The notes under the pieces were generated by a model. That model made no database searches. It was not told the origin of the DNA and saw only the letters and a program-made list of their open reading frames with translations. From contig JAHYIT010000032.1 in the NCBI GenBank assembly GCA_019429205.1, positions 1 to 37,077 of the forward strand: a DNA stretch of 37,077 nucleotides, in the 5' to 3' direction. The DNA is from Mariniphaga sp. Lineage in GTDB: Bacteria; Bacteroidota; Bacteroidia; Bacteroidales; Prolixibacteraceae. The position numbers and the translations under genes were made by a program. Below, piece after piece: positions 24,427-34,630 of this stretch (the first letter of the stretch is position 1; every line of letters starts with the position of its first letter).

Positions 24427-27400
24427 TTAGAAAGAATTTATTCGAATTTCAATATCGTTTAGTCCCGGCACCAAACGTACCGATCCAAAGGAAAGGTTCA
24501 CGGGTTTTCCGTTCAAAGTTACCACATCTTCGGCAGAAAATCCGGCATTAAATTCACCCACAACATTTGCAGGAATTTCAATTTTATAGCGGGTAAGACG
24601 GTTGTTTACGCGATTGTATTCGCCTTTAATTTCGCCACGAATAGTAGGAACCTTTATGGAACTGTTTTTCAAACTGCTCATTTGAGGATTGATGGAAACC
24701 ACCTCAAAACCGGGCTTTCCAGGTTGAATTCCCCACAAATACCGGGGAATGATGTTGGCCGGAGCCGCCCCCCAGGCATGGTTCCAGTCGGCATTGGGTT
24801 TATAGCGCATATCCCAGGCTTCGAGGGCAATGGTAGAACCCACTTTAATCATGTTGTACCAGCTGCGGTCGTGGGTAGCAGTCATCAGTTCGAGCGCATA
24901 ATCTTCGTCGCCACTATTGTAAACCGCTTCCATTAAAAACTGGGCGCCGTAAACGCTGGGGGCCATTCCGCGTGTTTTCAGATAGGCGGCCACACTCTTT
25001 TTGTGCGCTTCGGGAACTATGCCAAAAGCCAGCGGCATCATATTGGCATGTGCCGAACCGTGGTCGGTTCCTATTCCGTCGCGGTAATACCCGCCGTCCT
25101 TCACAAACAAATGTTCGTTGATTGCCTTTTTTGCTTTGGCCGCCCGAAGTTCAAAATCGAGCATTTCCTCAGGTTTGTTAAGCAGCCCGGCAAATTCAGC
25201 CATAATCACCATATTCATGTAATAAAAACTATTGATGACCGTGTTGACCGGCCTGAACACAAATCCGTCGCGCTCGCCCTGCGGCCAGTCTTTTGGCAGT
25301 TTCCAGCCGGTATCTTTTTGGGCAGGCGGCCAGTCCACAATATCCCGAACGCGCTGGGTTGTATCGGCAAACCCAAGTTTTGACATAAATTCTCCGGTGA
25401 GTTTTGGCGAATGGGTACTTATCAAACCTTCCTGAACCTCAAGCTCCATCAGTGTTTTGTGTTTCAGCGGCTCGTAATATTTTTCGATGAGTTCGGTGTT
25501 TCCGGTGTACATGTAATCCTGGTAAAACATGAGCGCCACATGCAACTGCCACTCGGTGGGCCAGGTGGGTTTCTCCATAAAATATTCGATGGTCCGGCGC
25601 GCAATCGCATATTCATTGTCAACCGAATAGTGGCTCAGTTGGTTCAGGTAGGCATCGGCTTCGTAAGGAATCCTTTCCCGGTCGCCATCCACATAAACTC
25701 CGGCAAATGTGGTTGCTTTCTGGGTGTATTTGCACATTTCCCAAACCTGGTTTAAAATAGTGTCGGAACTGGCAAAGGAACTGGTATTTTCGTCGAAATA
25801 ATTAAAATAAGCGACCTGTGTAACATTTTTAGCAGACAAATCTTTTGCACCTTCAATTTCAGCGTAACGGAAAGGCATAATCACCGGAAATGAATCGGGT
25901 AATGCCACTGCCATTTCATTGGTGTTCCGTTTGTCAGGTATCAATTCAATCTGGTAATTTTTATTTGGAGGTGAAACTTCAAGCTGAACTTCCTGGTAGC
26001 GAATGGTTCCGCCCGGTTCGCGATCTATTTTTCCATTCAAGAGTTTTTCACCCAGCCGAATGGTAAGGGTTTCTGATTTTTGTGCAGAATAGCTGATTTC
26101 CAACGTTCCAAAAGCAGCTTTTCCAAAATCGATGAAATAACTGCCATCGTCGTTTTTCTCAAACCTTACCGGATTAATTCTTTCAATCTGAAACCAGTTA
26201 TGTGAGGTGAGTTTTCCGTCAAACTCTCCGGTTTTAAAAAGTTGTAGCGCTGAATATTCTGAAATCCGTTTGTCCTGGTCAAAAATCCGTACTTTCCAGT
26301 AATATTCGGAATTTGGTTTCAGAGGTTCCCCGCTAAACTCAATATCAACAGATTTGCTGCTTCGCACAATTCCACTGTCCCATACATCACCAATATTGTC
26401 ATCAATTTTTTTCCGTGACGAAGAAACCAGAATTTGATACCCTTTTTGAATAACGGCTTCTTCAGGAACTATCCAACTGAATTCCGGTTTGCTATCGATA
26501 ATTTTGGTGAACCGCGGATCGCGAATATATTCAACGGTCAGTCCGGATGGGATTCCTGAATACGGGTCGGCATATTTTTGGGTGAGTTGCTCCAGTTTGT
26601 TACTGAGTTTCTTCAGCACTTCGGCATATTCCGGTTTGGAAACGAGGTTATCGGTTTCTTTCGGATCGTTTTTGAGGTTGTACAATTCTTCGGAGAATTT
26701 ATCATTTACATACCTGAAATATTTCCATTCCGAAGTGCGCACTCCTTCGCTGGGCGGAATGTTTTCAAATTCCCAAAGGTGTTCTATTAAAATGGTGTCG
26801 CGGTTCAACGACTTCTGTTTTCCGGAAACTACGGGCATCAGGCTTTTCCCGTGCCAGGACTCCGGTTGCGGAATGCCGGCCAAATCGAGTATCGTAGCCG
26901 GCACATCAATGTTCAGGGCCATGTCGTCCAAATCGCGGTGTTCTTTAACACGCGGATCATAAACAATCAGCGGCACCCGGACTGAATTGTCGTACATCAG
27001 CCATTTCCCGGCAAACTGGCGTTCTCCCAAAAAATATCCGTTATCTCCCATAAAAATGATGACCGTATTTTCATCCAGACCTTTTTCTTTCAGTTTATTT
27101 CTGATTTTGGCAATTTCCAAATCAATGCCGTAAATCATCCGGTAATATCCTTTTACGCTGTGCTGGTATTTTTCGGGGGTATCGTAACGCCAGGTCCACC
27201 GCAGACGGTTAAACCCTTCGCGCACAGGCAGTGGCTGTTCCAGAAAGTATTTATCCTCTGCCAGTTCCGGGCCGGGCATTTCCATATTTTGATAGAGTTT
27301 GTCAGGTTCTTCCTGCCAGAAATACTGCAGCGGAGCACCATCATGGGCATGTGGCGCGCTAAAACTCAACGACAGGCAAAAGGGCTGTTCGGCGGGGGCA

Positions 27401-27963
27401 TCGTCAATAAAATCCAACGCCTGTTGGCCGGTGTAACGTGTTAAATGGACGGTATCTCCATTTAGTGTTTTATAGTAAAACCCGCGGTAATCCCTGAACT
27501 GGTTATTCCGGTCGTAATCGTCAATCACATCAAAAAGTTCTTGCTTTCCATTGTAATTGACTCCAAATTTTCCAAAGAAACCGGTATAATAACCAGCATC
27601 TTTCATAAGTTTCGGATAAGATTCTTCCATATATTCTTTGCGAATGGGACCGGTTTGAAAAGTGTATTTATGGGTCCGTTCGTGCAACCCGCTGAAAATA
27701 CTGGCCCGGCTGGCCGAACAAATGGGCGTTGTAGCAATTCCATTCCTGAAATAAACCCCGCTCTCCGCCAGTTTATCCATTTCGGGTGTTTGAATGATTT
27801 TGTTGCCGGCATACCCCAAGGCATCCCAGCGCTGGTCGTCGGTGAGGATGAAGATGATGTTGGGTTTTTCCGGTTCGTTTATCCCGCTTTTCTGAGCAAT
27901 TGACAGGGAATTCCAGCAAAAAAAGCTAAAAAAAAACAGTAACATGGTTAATTTTTGTTTCAT
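24427..27963 (-). CDS. Sulfatase (S1)-GH78 alpha-L-rhamnosidase fusion
   Basis: The start at 27963 ([20 protein letters not shown], signal ending at SIAQ) is preferred over an upstream Met whose extra 31 codons precede the signal; this gives 1178 residues. Residues 34-465 are a type I sulfatase: [19 protein letters not shown], the formylglycine motif PICSASRAS with Cys82, and [20 protein letters not shown]. Residues 480-1178 are a GH78 rhamnosidase with fibronectin-like and beta-sandwich parts, [12 protein letters not shown] (759-770) and [21 protein letters not shown] in the (alpha/alpha)6 barrel. A similar S1_25-GH78 protein is known from the ulvan locus of Formosa agariphila (from memory). 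Expected job: remove sulfate from rhamnose and then release rhamnose, in the periplasm. Its cysteine-type motif needs an anaerobic or FGE-type maturase encoded elsewhere. Confidence 0.9.
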   Translation of the reverse strand: MKQKLTMLLFFFSFFCWNSLSIAQKSGINEPEKPNIIFILTDDQRWDALGYAGNKIIQTPEMDKLAESGVYFRNGIATTPICSASRASIFSGLHERTHKYTFQTGPIRKEYMEESYPKLMKDAGYYTGFFGKFGVNYNGKQELFDVIDDYDRNNQFRDYRGFYYKTLNGDTVHLTRYTGQQALDFIDDAPAEQPFCLSLSFSAPHAHDGAPLQYFWQEEPDKLYQNMEMPGPELAEDKYFLEQPLPVREGFNRLRWTWRYDTPEKYQHSVKGYYRMIYGIDLEIAKIRNKLKEKGLDENTVIIFMGDNGYFLGERQFAGKWLMYDNSVRVPLIVYDPRVKEHRDLDDMALNIDVPATILDLAGIPQPESWHGKSLMPVVSGKQKSLNRDTILIEHLWEFENIPPSEGVRTSEWKYFRYVNDKFSEELYNLKNDPKETDNLVSKPEYAEVLKKLSNKLEQLTQKYADPYSGIPSGLTVEYIRDPRFTKIIDSKPEFSWIVPEEAVIQKGYQILVSSSRKKIDDNIGDVWDSGIVRSSKSVDIEFSGEPLKPNSEYYWKVRIFDQDKRISEYSALQLFKTGEFDGKLTSHNWFQIERINPVRFEKNDDGSYFIDFGKAAFGTLEISYSAQKSETLTIRLGEKLLNGKIDREPGGTIRYQEVQLEVSPPNKNYQIELIPDKRNTNEMAVALPDSFPVIMPFRYAEIEGAKDLSAKNVTQVAYFNYFDENTSSFASSDTILNQVWEMCKYTQKATTFAGVYVDGDRERIPYEADAYLNQLSHYSVDNEYAIARRTIEYFMEKPTWPTEWQLHVALMFYQDYMYTGNTELIEKYYEPLKHKTLMELEVQEGLISTHSPKLTGEFMSKLGFADTTQRVRDIVDWPPAQKDTGWKLPKDWPQGERDGFVFRPVNTVINSFYYMNMVIMAEFAGLLNKPEEMLDFELRAAKAKKAINEHLFVKDGGYYRDGIGTDHGSAHANMMPLAFGIVPEAHKKSVAAYLKTRGMAPSVYGAQFLMEAVYNSGDEDYALELMTATHDRSWYNMIKVGSTIALEAWDMRYKPNADWNHAWGAAPANIIPRYLWGIQPGKPGFEVVSINPQMSSLKNSSIKVPTIRGEIKGEYNRVNNRLTRYKIEIPANVVGEFNAGFSAEDVVTLNGKPVNLSFGSVRLVPGLNDIEIRINSF

Positions 27964-28107
27964 TGTGGTACGTTTTAATATTTTACTGATCTTGTTTTCG
28001 GAACATAAATAAAGCACTTTCTGCTCGTTTACGCATCCCGTCGCAACCTGTTTCAATTCACCTGTTGCCCGCTAAGCCGGTTTATTTTTACCATTTCATT
28101 TGAGGTT

Positions 28108-29496
28108 TCATCTCAGTTTTTCCGGTTTCTCAAAATCTTCCTCCATCTCATAAGGCAGCCGCCAGATATTTCCTTCGAAATCGCCAAAATAGATTTGCGA
28201 TTTGCTTAACTCGTGCGAATGCCCGTCGGCCCAGAAAAAACAGAACGGCGCTTTGTAATCAAGTGGTCTGCGCACATAGGCATGGCTGAACTCACTGTTT
28301 TGGGTGAGTGATTTCTGTTTTCTCCATTTTTTGCCCTTGCTTTTTGACTGCCACACTTCCAGTTCGCCACCAACACCCCATTCCTGAGGGCCTTCAGCAG
28401 TAGGCCCCACAACTTTCCAATCTTTTTCTGAAATGTAAAGACTTCCCATATCGTAGTTGTGATCCGATTCGGTAATAACAGAAGTATGCCACTTCTTACC
28501 GGCCCAACGGGTAATACACCATTCGTACGGAGCGCTTACCGGGCCGGGCTCATGTCCGTTGCTGCGAATGTACAGGAAAGCCGGATTTCCATCTGAATCA
28601 AAACCCATATCCTTTAGGTAAACATTTTTCCCCTGCGACTGGTAATCAATTACCCTGGCCGGATTTTCAAGTTTAAGCAACGGAATTTCCAGAGGATTTC
28701 CCTGCACATCGGTCCAGGTTTGGCCCAAATCACTTGTTTCAATATAATAAACATCGGTGCGTTTGTCCACATTTCCATCGGGATGGCGGTTAAAAAATGT
28801 GCCCACCTTTTCACCGTTAAAACAGGCGCTGGTTTGATAATGGCCCGACCGTTCCCCTTCATTAACGGGGATGGCAGCCAGCAGTTGATCTTCGGTCCAG
28901 GTAACTCCGTCATGGCTCGATTCAAAATACAACAGCCTGATTCCGGTATATTTTGTGAACAAATGCAGGTACCCGTTTTTTGTATTCCACGGTTGAGGAT
29001 AAGTCATTTCCTCTTCCGTAATTTGCACAAATTCATCAATGTTAAGCGGCTTTTTACTTCTGAATTTGAACCCCATCCTGTTTCTTCCCCGGCCACTCAC
29101 AAAAACCTGAATGTGATTATCACCGTCAATCATAATGGTAGGATTGTCGTGCGGATCGTTGACACCCAGCTTGTCGTAAACCACGGTAGGCTTGGAAACC
29201 ATGCCGGTTTTATGATCGAATTCGCCAATCATACAAAGCAGGTAGCGTTCATCTTCGGACTTTGTTCCGCCATAAACGAAAAATGTTTTATCGGCCACTT
29301 TTGAATAAACGGCCAGCGGAACATGCTTGGCCGTATAGGTTCCCAGTGCACCTGAGTATTTGTCGCCATACTCATATTTCTGTCCCAACTCAAACCAGAT
29401 TCCCCGATAGCCATCAAATTTGGTGTTGTTTAAAGACTGGCCTTTGGCAATGGAACTGGCCAGTAAAATAGCAGCAATTAGAATAAGTTGTTTCAT
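28108..29496 (-). CDS. BNR_4 beta-propeller protein, possible polysaccharide lyase
   Basis: A 462-residue exported protein (signal LILIAAILLASSIAKGQ). It shows BNR_4-type propeller motifs: KFDGYRGIWFELGQKYEYGD (26-45), GVNDPHDNPTIMIDGDNHIQ (111-130), VFVSGRGRNRMGFKF, YPQPWNTKNGYLHLFTKYTG and two late blades with SDLGQTW and SKSKGKKWRK. His116 in DPHDNP, the SGRGRNR arginines and the tyrosines are plausible substrate contacts. Proteins of this kind lie in many PULs without assigned activity; the fold is shared with the PL24/PL25 ulvan lyases, but sequence similarity to the other BNR_4 protein here (33200-34594) is low. A lyase or binding role on the same polysaccharide is inferred. Gene order: 187 bp after the heparinase-like gene, and 144 bp before the start of the sulfatase fusion. 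Confidence 0.75.
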   Translation of the reverse strand: MKQLILIAAILLASSIAKGQSLNNTKFDGYRGIWFELGQKYEYGDKYSGALGTYTAKHVPLAVYSKVADKTFFVYGGTKSEDERYLLCMIGEFDHKTGMVSKPTVVYDKLGVNDPHDNPTIMIDGDNHIQVFVSGRGRNRMGFKFRSKKPLNIDEFVQITEEEMTYPQPWNTKNGYLHLFTKYTGIRLLYFESSHDGVTWTEDQLLAAIPVNEGERSGHYQTSACFNGEKVGTFFNRHPDGNVDKRTDVYYIETSDLGQTWTDVQGNPLEIPLLKLENPARVIDYQSQGKNVYLKDMGFDSDGNPAFLYIRSNGHEPGPVSAPYEWCITRWAGKKWHTSVITESDHNYDMGSLYISEKDWKVVGPTAEGPQEWGVGGELEVWQSKSKGKKWRKQKSLTQNSEFSHAYVRRPLDYKAPFCFFWADGHSHELSKSQIYFGDFEGNIWRLPYEMEEDFEKPEKLR

Positions 29497-29563
29497 TATT
29501 GTTTTTTTTGAATATCATTAAACGCTAAAGCTTTTTTTCTTTTTTAGCTCTTAAATCACCGCA

Positions 29564-29672
29564 CTCTCCGAAGGAGTCCCTGTGGAAAAAATACGGTGTA
29601 AAATCCTCTCTTTTTTACACCGGCTCTTCAGCCCGGTGCCTGTCAGTTATCCAAAGGCCCCGGCTTTAGCCG
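29564..29672. repeat. Palindromic repeat remnants in the cluster
   Basis: The gap between two cluster genes contains the arm TTTTACACCGGC...CCCGGTG (29613-29638), the same arm type as in the 234-bp tandem repeat at 7955-8422, together with CTCCGAAGGAGT and CCCGGCTTTAGCCG segments. These are repeat remnants; nothing else is seen in 29497-29683. Confidence 0.6.
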
Positions 29673-29683
29673 TTAATTTCTTT

Positions 29684-31699
29684 TTATTCCAGCGGAACAT
29701 CAATCACCCATTTATCATTCTTTTCGTTCCACACTTTTAATTTTATTTCCTTTATAGATTCTGAAATGATTTCTGCCTGAATTCCCGTTTCCACTTTTTC
29801 AGAAGGAAATAAAACCCACACAAATTTGCTGTCCGATTCAATGTTTGTTGAATAGATGGAAGCAACATTGGGTTCGTATTTGTTGTATTCTTCGCTGTAC
29901 CATCCCTGAATTTCCGGTTCTTCCTGCCCTTCAATAAAAGTTATTTTCCATTCCCGTTTTCCAACCGGAATAACCTGCAGGTTCCCTTTTTCGTTTTGGG
30001 TAAAAACCCTGTTCCCTTCAACACCAACTTCACAATCCGGGTGCCAGTGCCAGAGTGCTTCAATTTTCCGGGGTCGGTCGGTTTTCACCTGGTCAACCAC
30101 TACCCACAAATCGCCGCGGGCGTAAAACAGGCGGCGGGTATGTTCGCATTTGCCCTCAACGCCGGCAAACTGGTCGAACGAACTCCAGGCGTAATCGTAT
30201 TCATCAGTTATCAGCCAGTGCTTTTGGGAAATCGCCTCTTCTGCCAGTCGCGGTCCGGGCCCCTGCCCTTTCCCGTCGATGAGAAGTACATTGTGTCCCT
30301 GGCTTCCGCGCGCGTAAGGCCGAAACTTTTCAGCCACTTCGCCGGTGTAGGCGAACCGCCCGGCATCTACCAGCAGGTCGCGCCCGTAAGCTGCTATGGA
30401 AATATGCAGTTTGTCGTTATGCTGGTGCCCGCTTCCCCAGGGTCCGATATCGAAAAACGACCAGTGGGCATCGGCATCGAAACCGTTCCTGGAAATCAGA
30501 TGGCCTGCCCATGGAAAAAAGTAAGAAGGGCCGTCAGTTGGTTTTGTGCCCGATTGCCCGTTAGTGACAATGTATTCCCAATCGGATTTGTTGAATTTTT
30601 CTGCCCCTTTAAGAATGCGTTCACGGTCGCTGCCCCGATCGCCATCGTTGTTCAAAATCCTATTTCCGTCGGGACGCACGGCATGGGCAATATAAAAATA
30701 CATGTCTTCAATGGTTTGGTTGAAAAATTCGGGCAGCGATTTATTGACCCGGTCGCAGATCTCCTTAAACAACTCAAAATTACTAAGCGACACATTATGG
30801 TAATGCGATGTCAATTCTGTTTGCACGCCGTCGGGATAAACCTGGTCTTTCATACTTTCCACCATAGCACCAATGGAGTAGTCGAGCCACTCTTCCGACT
30901 TTTTGTATTCAGGAAAATTGGTAGCGACTGTTGCCAGGGCAGAAATTTCCATGGTCAGCCAGTTGTTTCCTCCATGAAAGTTCCGGTTGTAATGGGCATG
31001 ATCGGGAAGGCTGCTCAAAATCAAAAGCCGGGTTGCAGGAGATAAATATTCATTGTTCAACATGCCATAAAAAATCCGGGACCATACCTTCGCCCGAAAA
31101 CTTACTTCCAGTCCGCGCCATATTGATTCGCTGCCTTTTTTTGCAGGATACGGCATACTTTTTATAATGAAATCGCGCAAAAAAAGGTCAACATATTCTG
31201 CGTATTTGGGATTTCCGGTTTCATAATAGACATCGAATACATGGTTAATCTGGCTGTGCCGGTTGGACAGCCAGGCCCATTCGCGGTCGTTGTTTGGTCC
31301 TTTCCAGTACCAGTCGCGGTGACCGTCGTCGCCCCACGGCACCTGCCCCCGTACATTTTGAATCACAAACACATTTTTTAAAATGGTATCGGCTTCGGCT
31401 TCTGTATTGCCTGATTTTTCAGTCTGGGTTTTTCTCAAATGCTCTGCATTTTCGCTGTTTTTGTAATAATCGAGAAGTTGATTACAGGCTTCGGCCAGAT
31501 TTCCTGCTTCCCAGGCAATTTTCACTTTTTCCATTCCGGGATAATTGAGATTAAATTCTCCCAGCATTTTTTTCATTTCGTTGGGATAGGCTTTGCAAAC
31601 ATCCTCAACAGAATTAATTTCCTGCCATTTTTGGGCAAAGGTAATTCCTGAAATCATCAGAAATAAAAGGAGTAAGCTAAAAAAACTTGTTTTCATCAT
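29684..31699 (-). CDS. Heparinase II/III-family polysaccharide lyase, copy 2
   Basis: A 671-residue exported protein (signal FFSLLLLFLMISGITFAQ). An N-terminal helical domain typical of the heparinase II/III N-domain is followed by the toroid with DWYWKGPNNDREWAWLSNRH, FHGGNNWLTMEISAL (Asn246), and VQTELTSHYHNVSL (Tyr300). The beta-sandwich shows DIGPWGSGHQHNDKLHISIA with His425 and LLVDAGRFAYTG. The Asn/Tyr/His set matches the expected catalytic residues of PL12/PL15-type lyases; several ulvan and glucuronan lyase families share this fold. Only the general fold is shared with the copy at 16754-18691, so the two probably cleave different linkages. The gene follows the second GH88 after a repeat-filled 296-bp gap and is 187 bp before the BNR_4 gene. 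Confidence 0.87.
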   Translation of the reverse strand: MMKTSFFSLLLLFLMISGITFAQKWQEINSVEDVCKAYPNEMKKMLGEFNLNYPGMEKVKIAWEAGNLAEACNQLLDYYKNSENAEHLRKTQTEKSGNTEAEADTILKNVFVIQNVRGQVPWGDDGHRDWYWKGPNNDREWAWLSNRHSQINHVFDVYYETGNPKYAEYVDLFLRDFIIKSMPYPAKKGSESIWRGLEVSFRAKVWSRIFYGMLNNEYLSPATRLLILSSLPDHAHYNRNFHGGNNWLTMEISALATVATNFPEYKKSEEWLDYSIGAMVESMKDQVYPDGVQTELTSHYHNVSLSNFELFKEICDRVNKSLPEFFNQTIEDMYFYIAHAVRPDGNRILNNDGDRGSDRERILKGAEKFNKSDWEYIVTNGQSGTKPTDGPSYFFPWAGHLISRNGFDADAHWSFFDIGPWGSGHQHNDKLHISIAAYGRDLLVDAGRFAYTGEVAEKFRPYARGSQGHNVLLIDGKGQGPGPRLAEEAISQKHWLITDEYDYAWSSFDQFAGVEGKCEHTRRLFYARGDLWVVVDQVKTDRPRKIEALWHWHPDCEVGVEGNRVFTQNEKGNLQVIPVGKREWKITFIEGQEEPEIQGWYSEEYNKYEPNVASIYSTNIESDSKFVWVLFPSEKVETGIQAEIISESIKEIKLKVWNEKNDKWVIDVPLE

Positions 31700-31799
31700 A
31701 GTTGGATATTTTAATCACCGTTAATATTTTCGGTTCAAAGTCGGCTGACATTTCAAACTAAGCTGGCAGTTGAACCTTTAATCCCCTCGTAACTTTGTT

Positions 31800-31925
31800 C
31801 CCCGGGTTAAAACCCGGGGCTATATTTATCGCCAGATTACACGGTCATTGGTCATCCAGCTTCCGACTTCCAGCTTTTTTACCCCCTGCCCGGTAAACCG
31901 GGCTTGTCCCCCTGGCCAGGGGGAC
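31800..31925. repeat. Cluster of three strong palindromes
   Basis: CCCCGGGTTAAAACCCGGGG (31800-31819), CCCGGTAAACCGGG (31889-31902) and the perfect 20-bp GTCCCCCTGGCCAGGGGGAC (31906-31925) lie in the 296-bp gap between two cluster genes. They are followed by a CTTC-rich stretch (TCTGACTTCCGACTTCGTGC and on to 31993). No gene is present. The hairpins could weaken or end transcription between the GH88 and heparinase genes. Confidence 0.75.
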
Positions 31926-31995
31926 AAATGGTGCAAAAAAGTTTCGTCTTCTGACTTCCGACTTCGTGCTTCCTACTTCCTACTTTCAACTTCTT

Positions 31996-33198
31996 TTACT
32001 TTTCCAAATCCCGTTTCCGTTTTAGCGCTTCCAAAAAATAGTAGTCGGCGTAATTGAGCGGTACATCAATTTCGGAGCCGTGTGGAATACTTCCCACCGA
32101 ATGTTTCAGCAGAAAATTGCCGTTTTCGCCAACTTTTGCCCGGTAAACCGGACTGGCCAGACTTTCCATAATTTCGTCGGCCCAGCCTTTGTAATATTCC
32201 CTGTTTTCGTATGTTGCCAGTTCATATAATGCGGAAGCCATAATTGCTGCAGAAGATACATCGCGCAGGGCATGTGGAATGTTGGGTGCATCGTAATCCC
32301 AGTAGGGAATTTTATCCTCCGGCATATTGATGTGGCTGGCCACGGCTTCAAACGCTTTTTTTGCCTGTTCCAGGTATTTGACATCACCGGTTTCGCGGTA
32401 ACAAACCACGTAGCCATAAATTCCCCACGATTGTCCGCGCGCCCAGGTTGATTCATGAGAAAATCCCTGGGCAGTATGTTTGTTCCGAATTGAACCGTCT
32501 TCGAGGCTGTAATCAATAACATGCCAGGTCGTGTAATCATCACGAAAATGATGCTCAATGGTTTTATCGGCATGACTTATTGCAATATCATAAAAAGATG
32601 AATCGCCGGACAGTCTGGTGGCTTCAAAAAGCAGTTCCAGGTTCATCATATTGTCGATAATCACCGGACATTCCCAGCCGCGCTCGGCCTGCCAGCCACC
32701 GGTCACATTCCACGACTGGATGATACCGGCATTCGGGCGATACCGGGTGGAAAGTGATTTGGCCGCCTGAACAATTACATCTTTATACCTTTCATTTCCG
32801 GTTAAGCGCAACGCATTGCCGAAACTGCATCCAATCATAAATCCCACATCGTGATGACTGGTCAGGTTTTTTACTTCTTCAATGGCTTCGGTATATTTTG
32901 TTCCCAGACTTTTCCACTTCTCATCGCCGGTGAGTTCAAACAAATACCACATGCTTCCCGGAAAAAACCCCGAAGTCCATTCCTGGGGCCGGATGTACCT
33001 GATTTCCCCGTTGATGAATGTTTTGGGATTTTTCACTTCACCCATTTCCTCAATAAGGGCTGTTTGCAAACTGTATTGTTCAGCGGCAAATTTTACGTTT
33101 TCTTTTATAAAAGCCGACGAACTGTTTTTTTGACCCGCGACAACGGACCAGATAATTAGCAAACTTGCAAAAAGCGGAATAAAAATTTTTCTGTTCAT
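31996..33198 (-). CDS. GH88 unsaturated uronyl hydrolase, copy 1
   Basis: A 400-residue exported protein (signal FIPLFASLLIIWSVVAG). The (alpha/alpha)6 barrel carries EWTSGFFPGSMWYLFELTGD (73-92), SHHDVGFMIGCSFGNALRLT with Asp117, CPVIIDNMMNLELLF with Asp182, FSHESTWARGQSWGIYGY, and LNYADYYFLEAL at the C-terminus. Asp117 and Asp182 correspond in context to the two catalytic aspartates of GH88. The enzyme hydrates the 4,5-unsaturated uronic acid left by lyases and so releases it as a keto-acid; this requires a lyase, and the neighbours provide several. It is separated by only 1 bp from the ulvan-lyase-like gene upstream, so it is surely co-translated with it. It is a close paralogue of the gene at the right edge. 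Confidence 0.92.
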   Translation of the reverse strand: MNRKIFIPLFASLLIIWSVVAGQKNSSSAFIKENVKFAAEQYSLQTALIEEMGEVKNPKTFINGEIRYIRPQEWTSGFFPGSMWYLFELTGDEKWKSLGTKYTEAIEEVKNLTSHHDVGFMIGCSFGNALRLTGNERYKDVIVQAAKSLSTRYRPNAGIIQSWNVTGGWQAERGWECPVIIDNMMNLELLFEATRLSGDSSFYDIAISHADKTIEHHFRDDYTTWHVIDYSLEDGSIRNKHTAQGFSHESTWARGQSWGIYGYVVCYRETGDVKYLEQAKKAFEAVASHINMPEDKIPYWDYDAPNIPHALRDVSSAAIMASALYELATYENREYYKGWADEIMESLASPVYRAKVGENGNFLLKHSVGSIPHGSEIDVPLNYADYYFLEALKRKRDLEK

Positions 33199-33199
33199 A

Positions 33200-34594
33200 T
33201 CAATTCTTTTTCAGTTTATACAAAACCAATCGACTGGGTTCAGGCCAGGGCTCGGGCCGGGGCCGATCGCGGTTATGCGCCAGAGTTTCCCATTTCAGCA
33301 TATAACGGATGCCATCTTGTTCGGATTTACCAATGTCACCTGCTGTACGAATCTGCAATCCGGGGGAATCGCCTTCCGTTTTTAATGTTTCACCAAAAGG
33401 TTCGGGTTTCAGCACTTTTCCCACATTGTTGAAATTTTTATCCAGTAGAATGGTTCCGTTTCCGTATTTTACATGCCAGTAGCTGAATTCATAAAATCCG
33501 TCGTTGCGCGGTTTAAATTCTCGCAGATAAACTTCGAAAATAATACTTCCCCTGCCCGAAAACTCCCAGCGGTAATCCCAATCGGTAATTTGTTTTGAAA
33601 CCCATTTTTTGCCGTCAAGCTGAACCGCAAAAAGCTGCAGGTTACCGTCATCGCCGTACTTGTGGTAAATAAAAACCGGTTTGTTGTTTTCATCGAGGCA
33701 AAGCCGGGCAGCAAGGTTGATGATTCCACCTCCGGGAGGCACCGGGTCCACAATCAGCGAATTATTTTCAATGCTAGCCGGCAATTCAACCGGCTCGCCA
33801 AAGGCGTTGAACCAGTTTTTCAGATCGGGACTTTTCATGTAAGATAAATCGTGGTTTGTTTCGCAGTCAGGCGTATCGCGCCAAACCCAATACACATGGT
33901 ACCAGTCGTCTTTCATTAAAGTTGGCTGCGACTGGTAGGCATTCATCAGTCCCTGACCGTCGGTGAGCGGAGCATCGAGCAGCCTGCTCCAGGTTTTGGT
34001 TTCGGTGTTGTAAATATTGTAAATTTCATTGCCGGATCCACTGCTGCCGTCGCGGTAATGAAAAATGAGTTCGCCGTTCCTGTCGTTCATAAACTTGGGA
34101 TAGGTGGCCCTTTTTTCATCGGTTCCCACCATTTCCATTATTTGCTCAAGGGAAGAAATATCATTTGGCCGGGTGCTTCTGAAATAAGTTATCGGATGCA
34201 CGTGCATATTACCGGAAAGGTGAATGTACCCTTCCTTGTCGATACCGAGCGTAACCGAGTTGTGGCTGTCCCACCCCAAAACCGTAGTGGTGCCGCCATG
34301 TGTTTCGCGCGAAGTAGCCGGCATAATATGCAGTTGAAATTCAGAGTCGCTCAGATTGCGTTGCCCTACTACCATATTTCGGTTTGCGTTATAGTAAGCG
34401 ATGTACTGCCGTTCTCCGTGTGTGAGAAGGCAAAAACCCACAGGATGTCCGGCCCAAACAGTATCGATTTTTATGGTTTGAACGATGGTTTCGGTATTCC
34501 CGGTTTCATCTATCACGACAGATTCCTGCGGTCCCGGTTGGGAACAGCCAGCTAATGATGCAGTTACCAACGCTAAAAATAAAATGTACTTCAT
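33200..34594 (-). CDS. BNR_4 propeller lyase resembling PL24/PL25 ulvan lyases
   Basis: A 464-residue lipoprotein (LVTASLAGC, lipobox Cys17). The propeller contains RETHGGTTTVLGWDSHNSVT (96-115), GYIHLSGNMHVHPITYFRST (122-141), YPKFMNDRNGELIFHYRDGS (165-184) and NAYQSQPTLMKDDWYHVYWV. His111 and His131 are 20 residues apart, which matches the spacing I recall for the catalytic histidines of PL25, and Tyr180-Arg181 could be the other partners. PL24 and PL25 enzymes cleave the rhamnose-3-sulfate-(1,4)-uronic acid bond of ulvan; the assignment here rests on motif resemblance. It follows the PL38-like gene after 74 bp holding a REP, and precedes a GH88 by 1 bp, a fitting pair since GH88 removes the unsaturated end left by such a lyase. 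Confidence 0.82.
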   Translation of the reverse strand: MKYILFLALVTASLAGCSQPGPQESVVIDETGNTETIVQTIKIDTVWAGHPVGFCLLTHGERQYIAYYNANRNMVVGQRNLSDSEFQLHIMPATSRETHGGTTTVLGWDSHNSVTLGIDKEGYIHLSGNMHVHPITYFRSTRPNDISSLEQIMEMVGTDEKRATYPKFMNDRNGELIFHYRDGSSGSGNEIYNIYNTETKTWSRLLDAPLTDGQGLMNAYQSQPTLMKDDWYHVYWVWRDTPDCETNHDLSYMKSPDLKNWFNAFGEPVELPASIENNSLIVDPVPPGGGIINLAARLCLDENNKPVFIYHKYGDDGNLQLFAVQLDGKKWVSKQITDWDYRWEFSGRGSIIFEVYLREFKPRNDGFYEFSYWHVKYGNGTILLDKNFNNVGKVLKPEPFGETLKTEGDSPGLQIRTAGDIGKSEQDGIRYMLKWETLAHNRDRPRPEPWPEPSRLVLYKLKKN

Positions 34595-34630
34595 TGTTTT
34601 GATTTAAAAATTTTTCATTCAACACACCAA

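Noticed and set aside
27964-28056. N-terminal extension of the sulfatase-GH78 gene
   Set aside because: The extra 31 codons precede a full signal peptide that starts at 27963 and show no coding character.
29996-31045. 349-codon plus-strand ORF opposite a lyase gene
   Set aside because: Antisense to the heparinase II/III coding sequence with its catalytic motifs; no support of its own.
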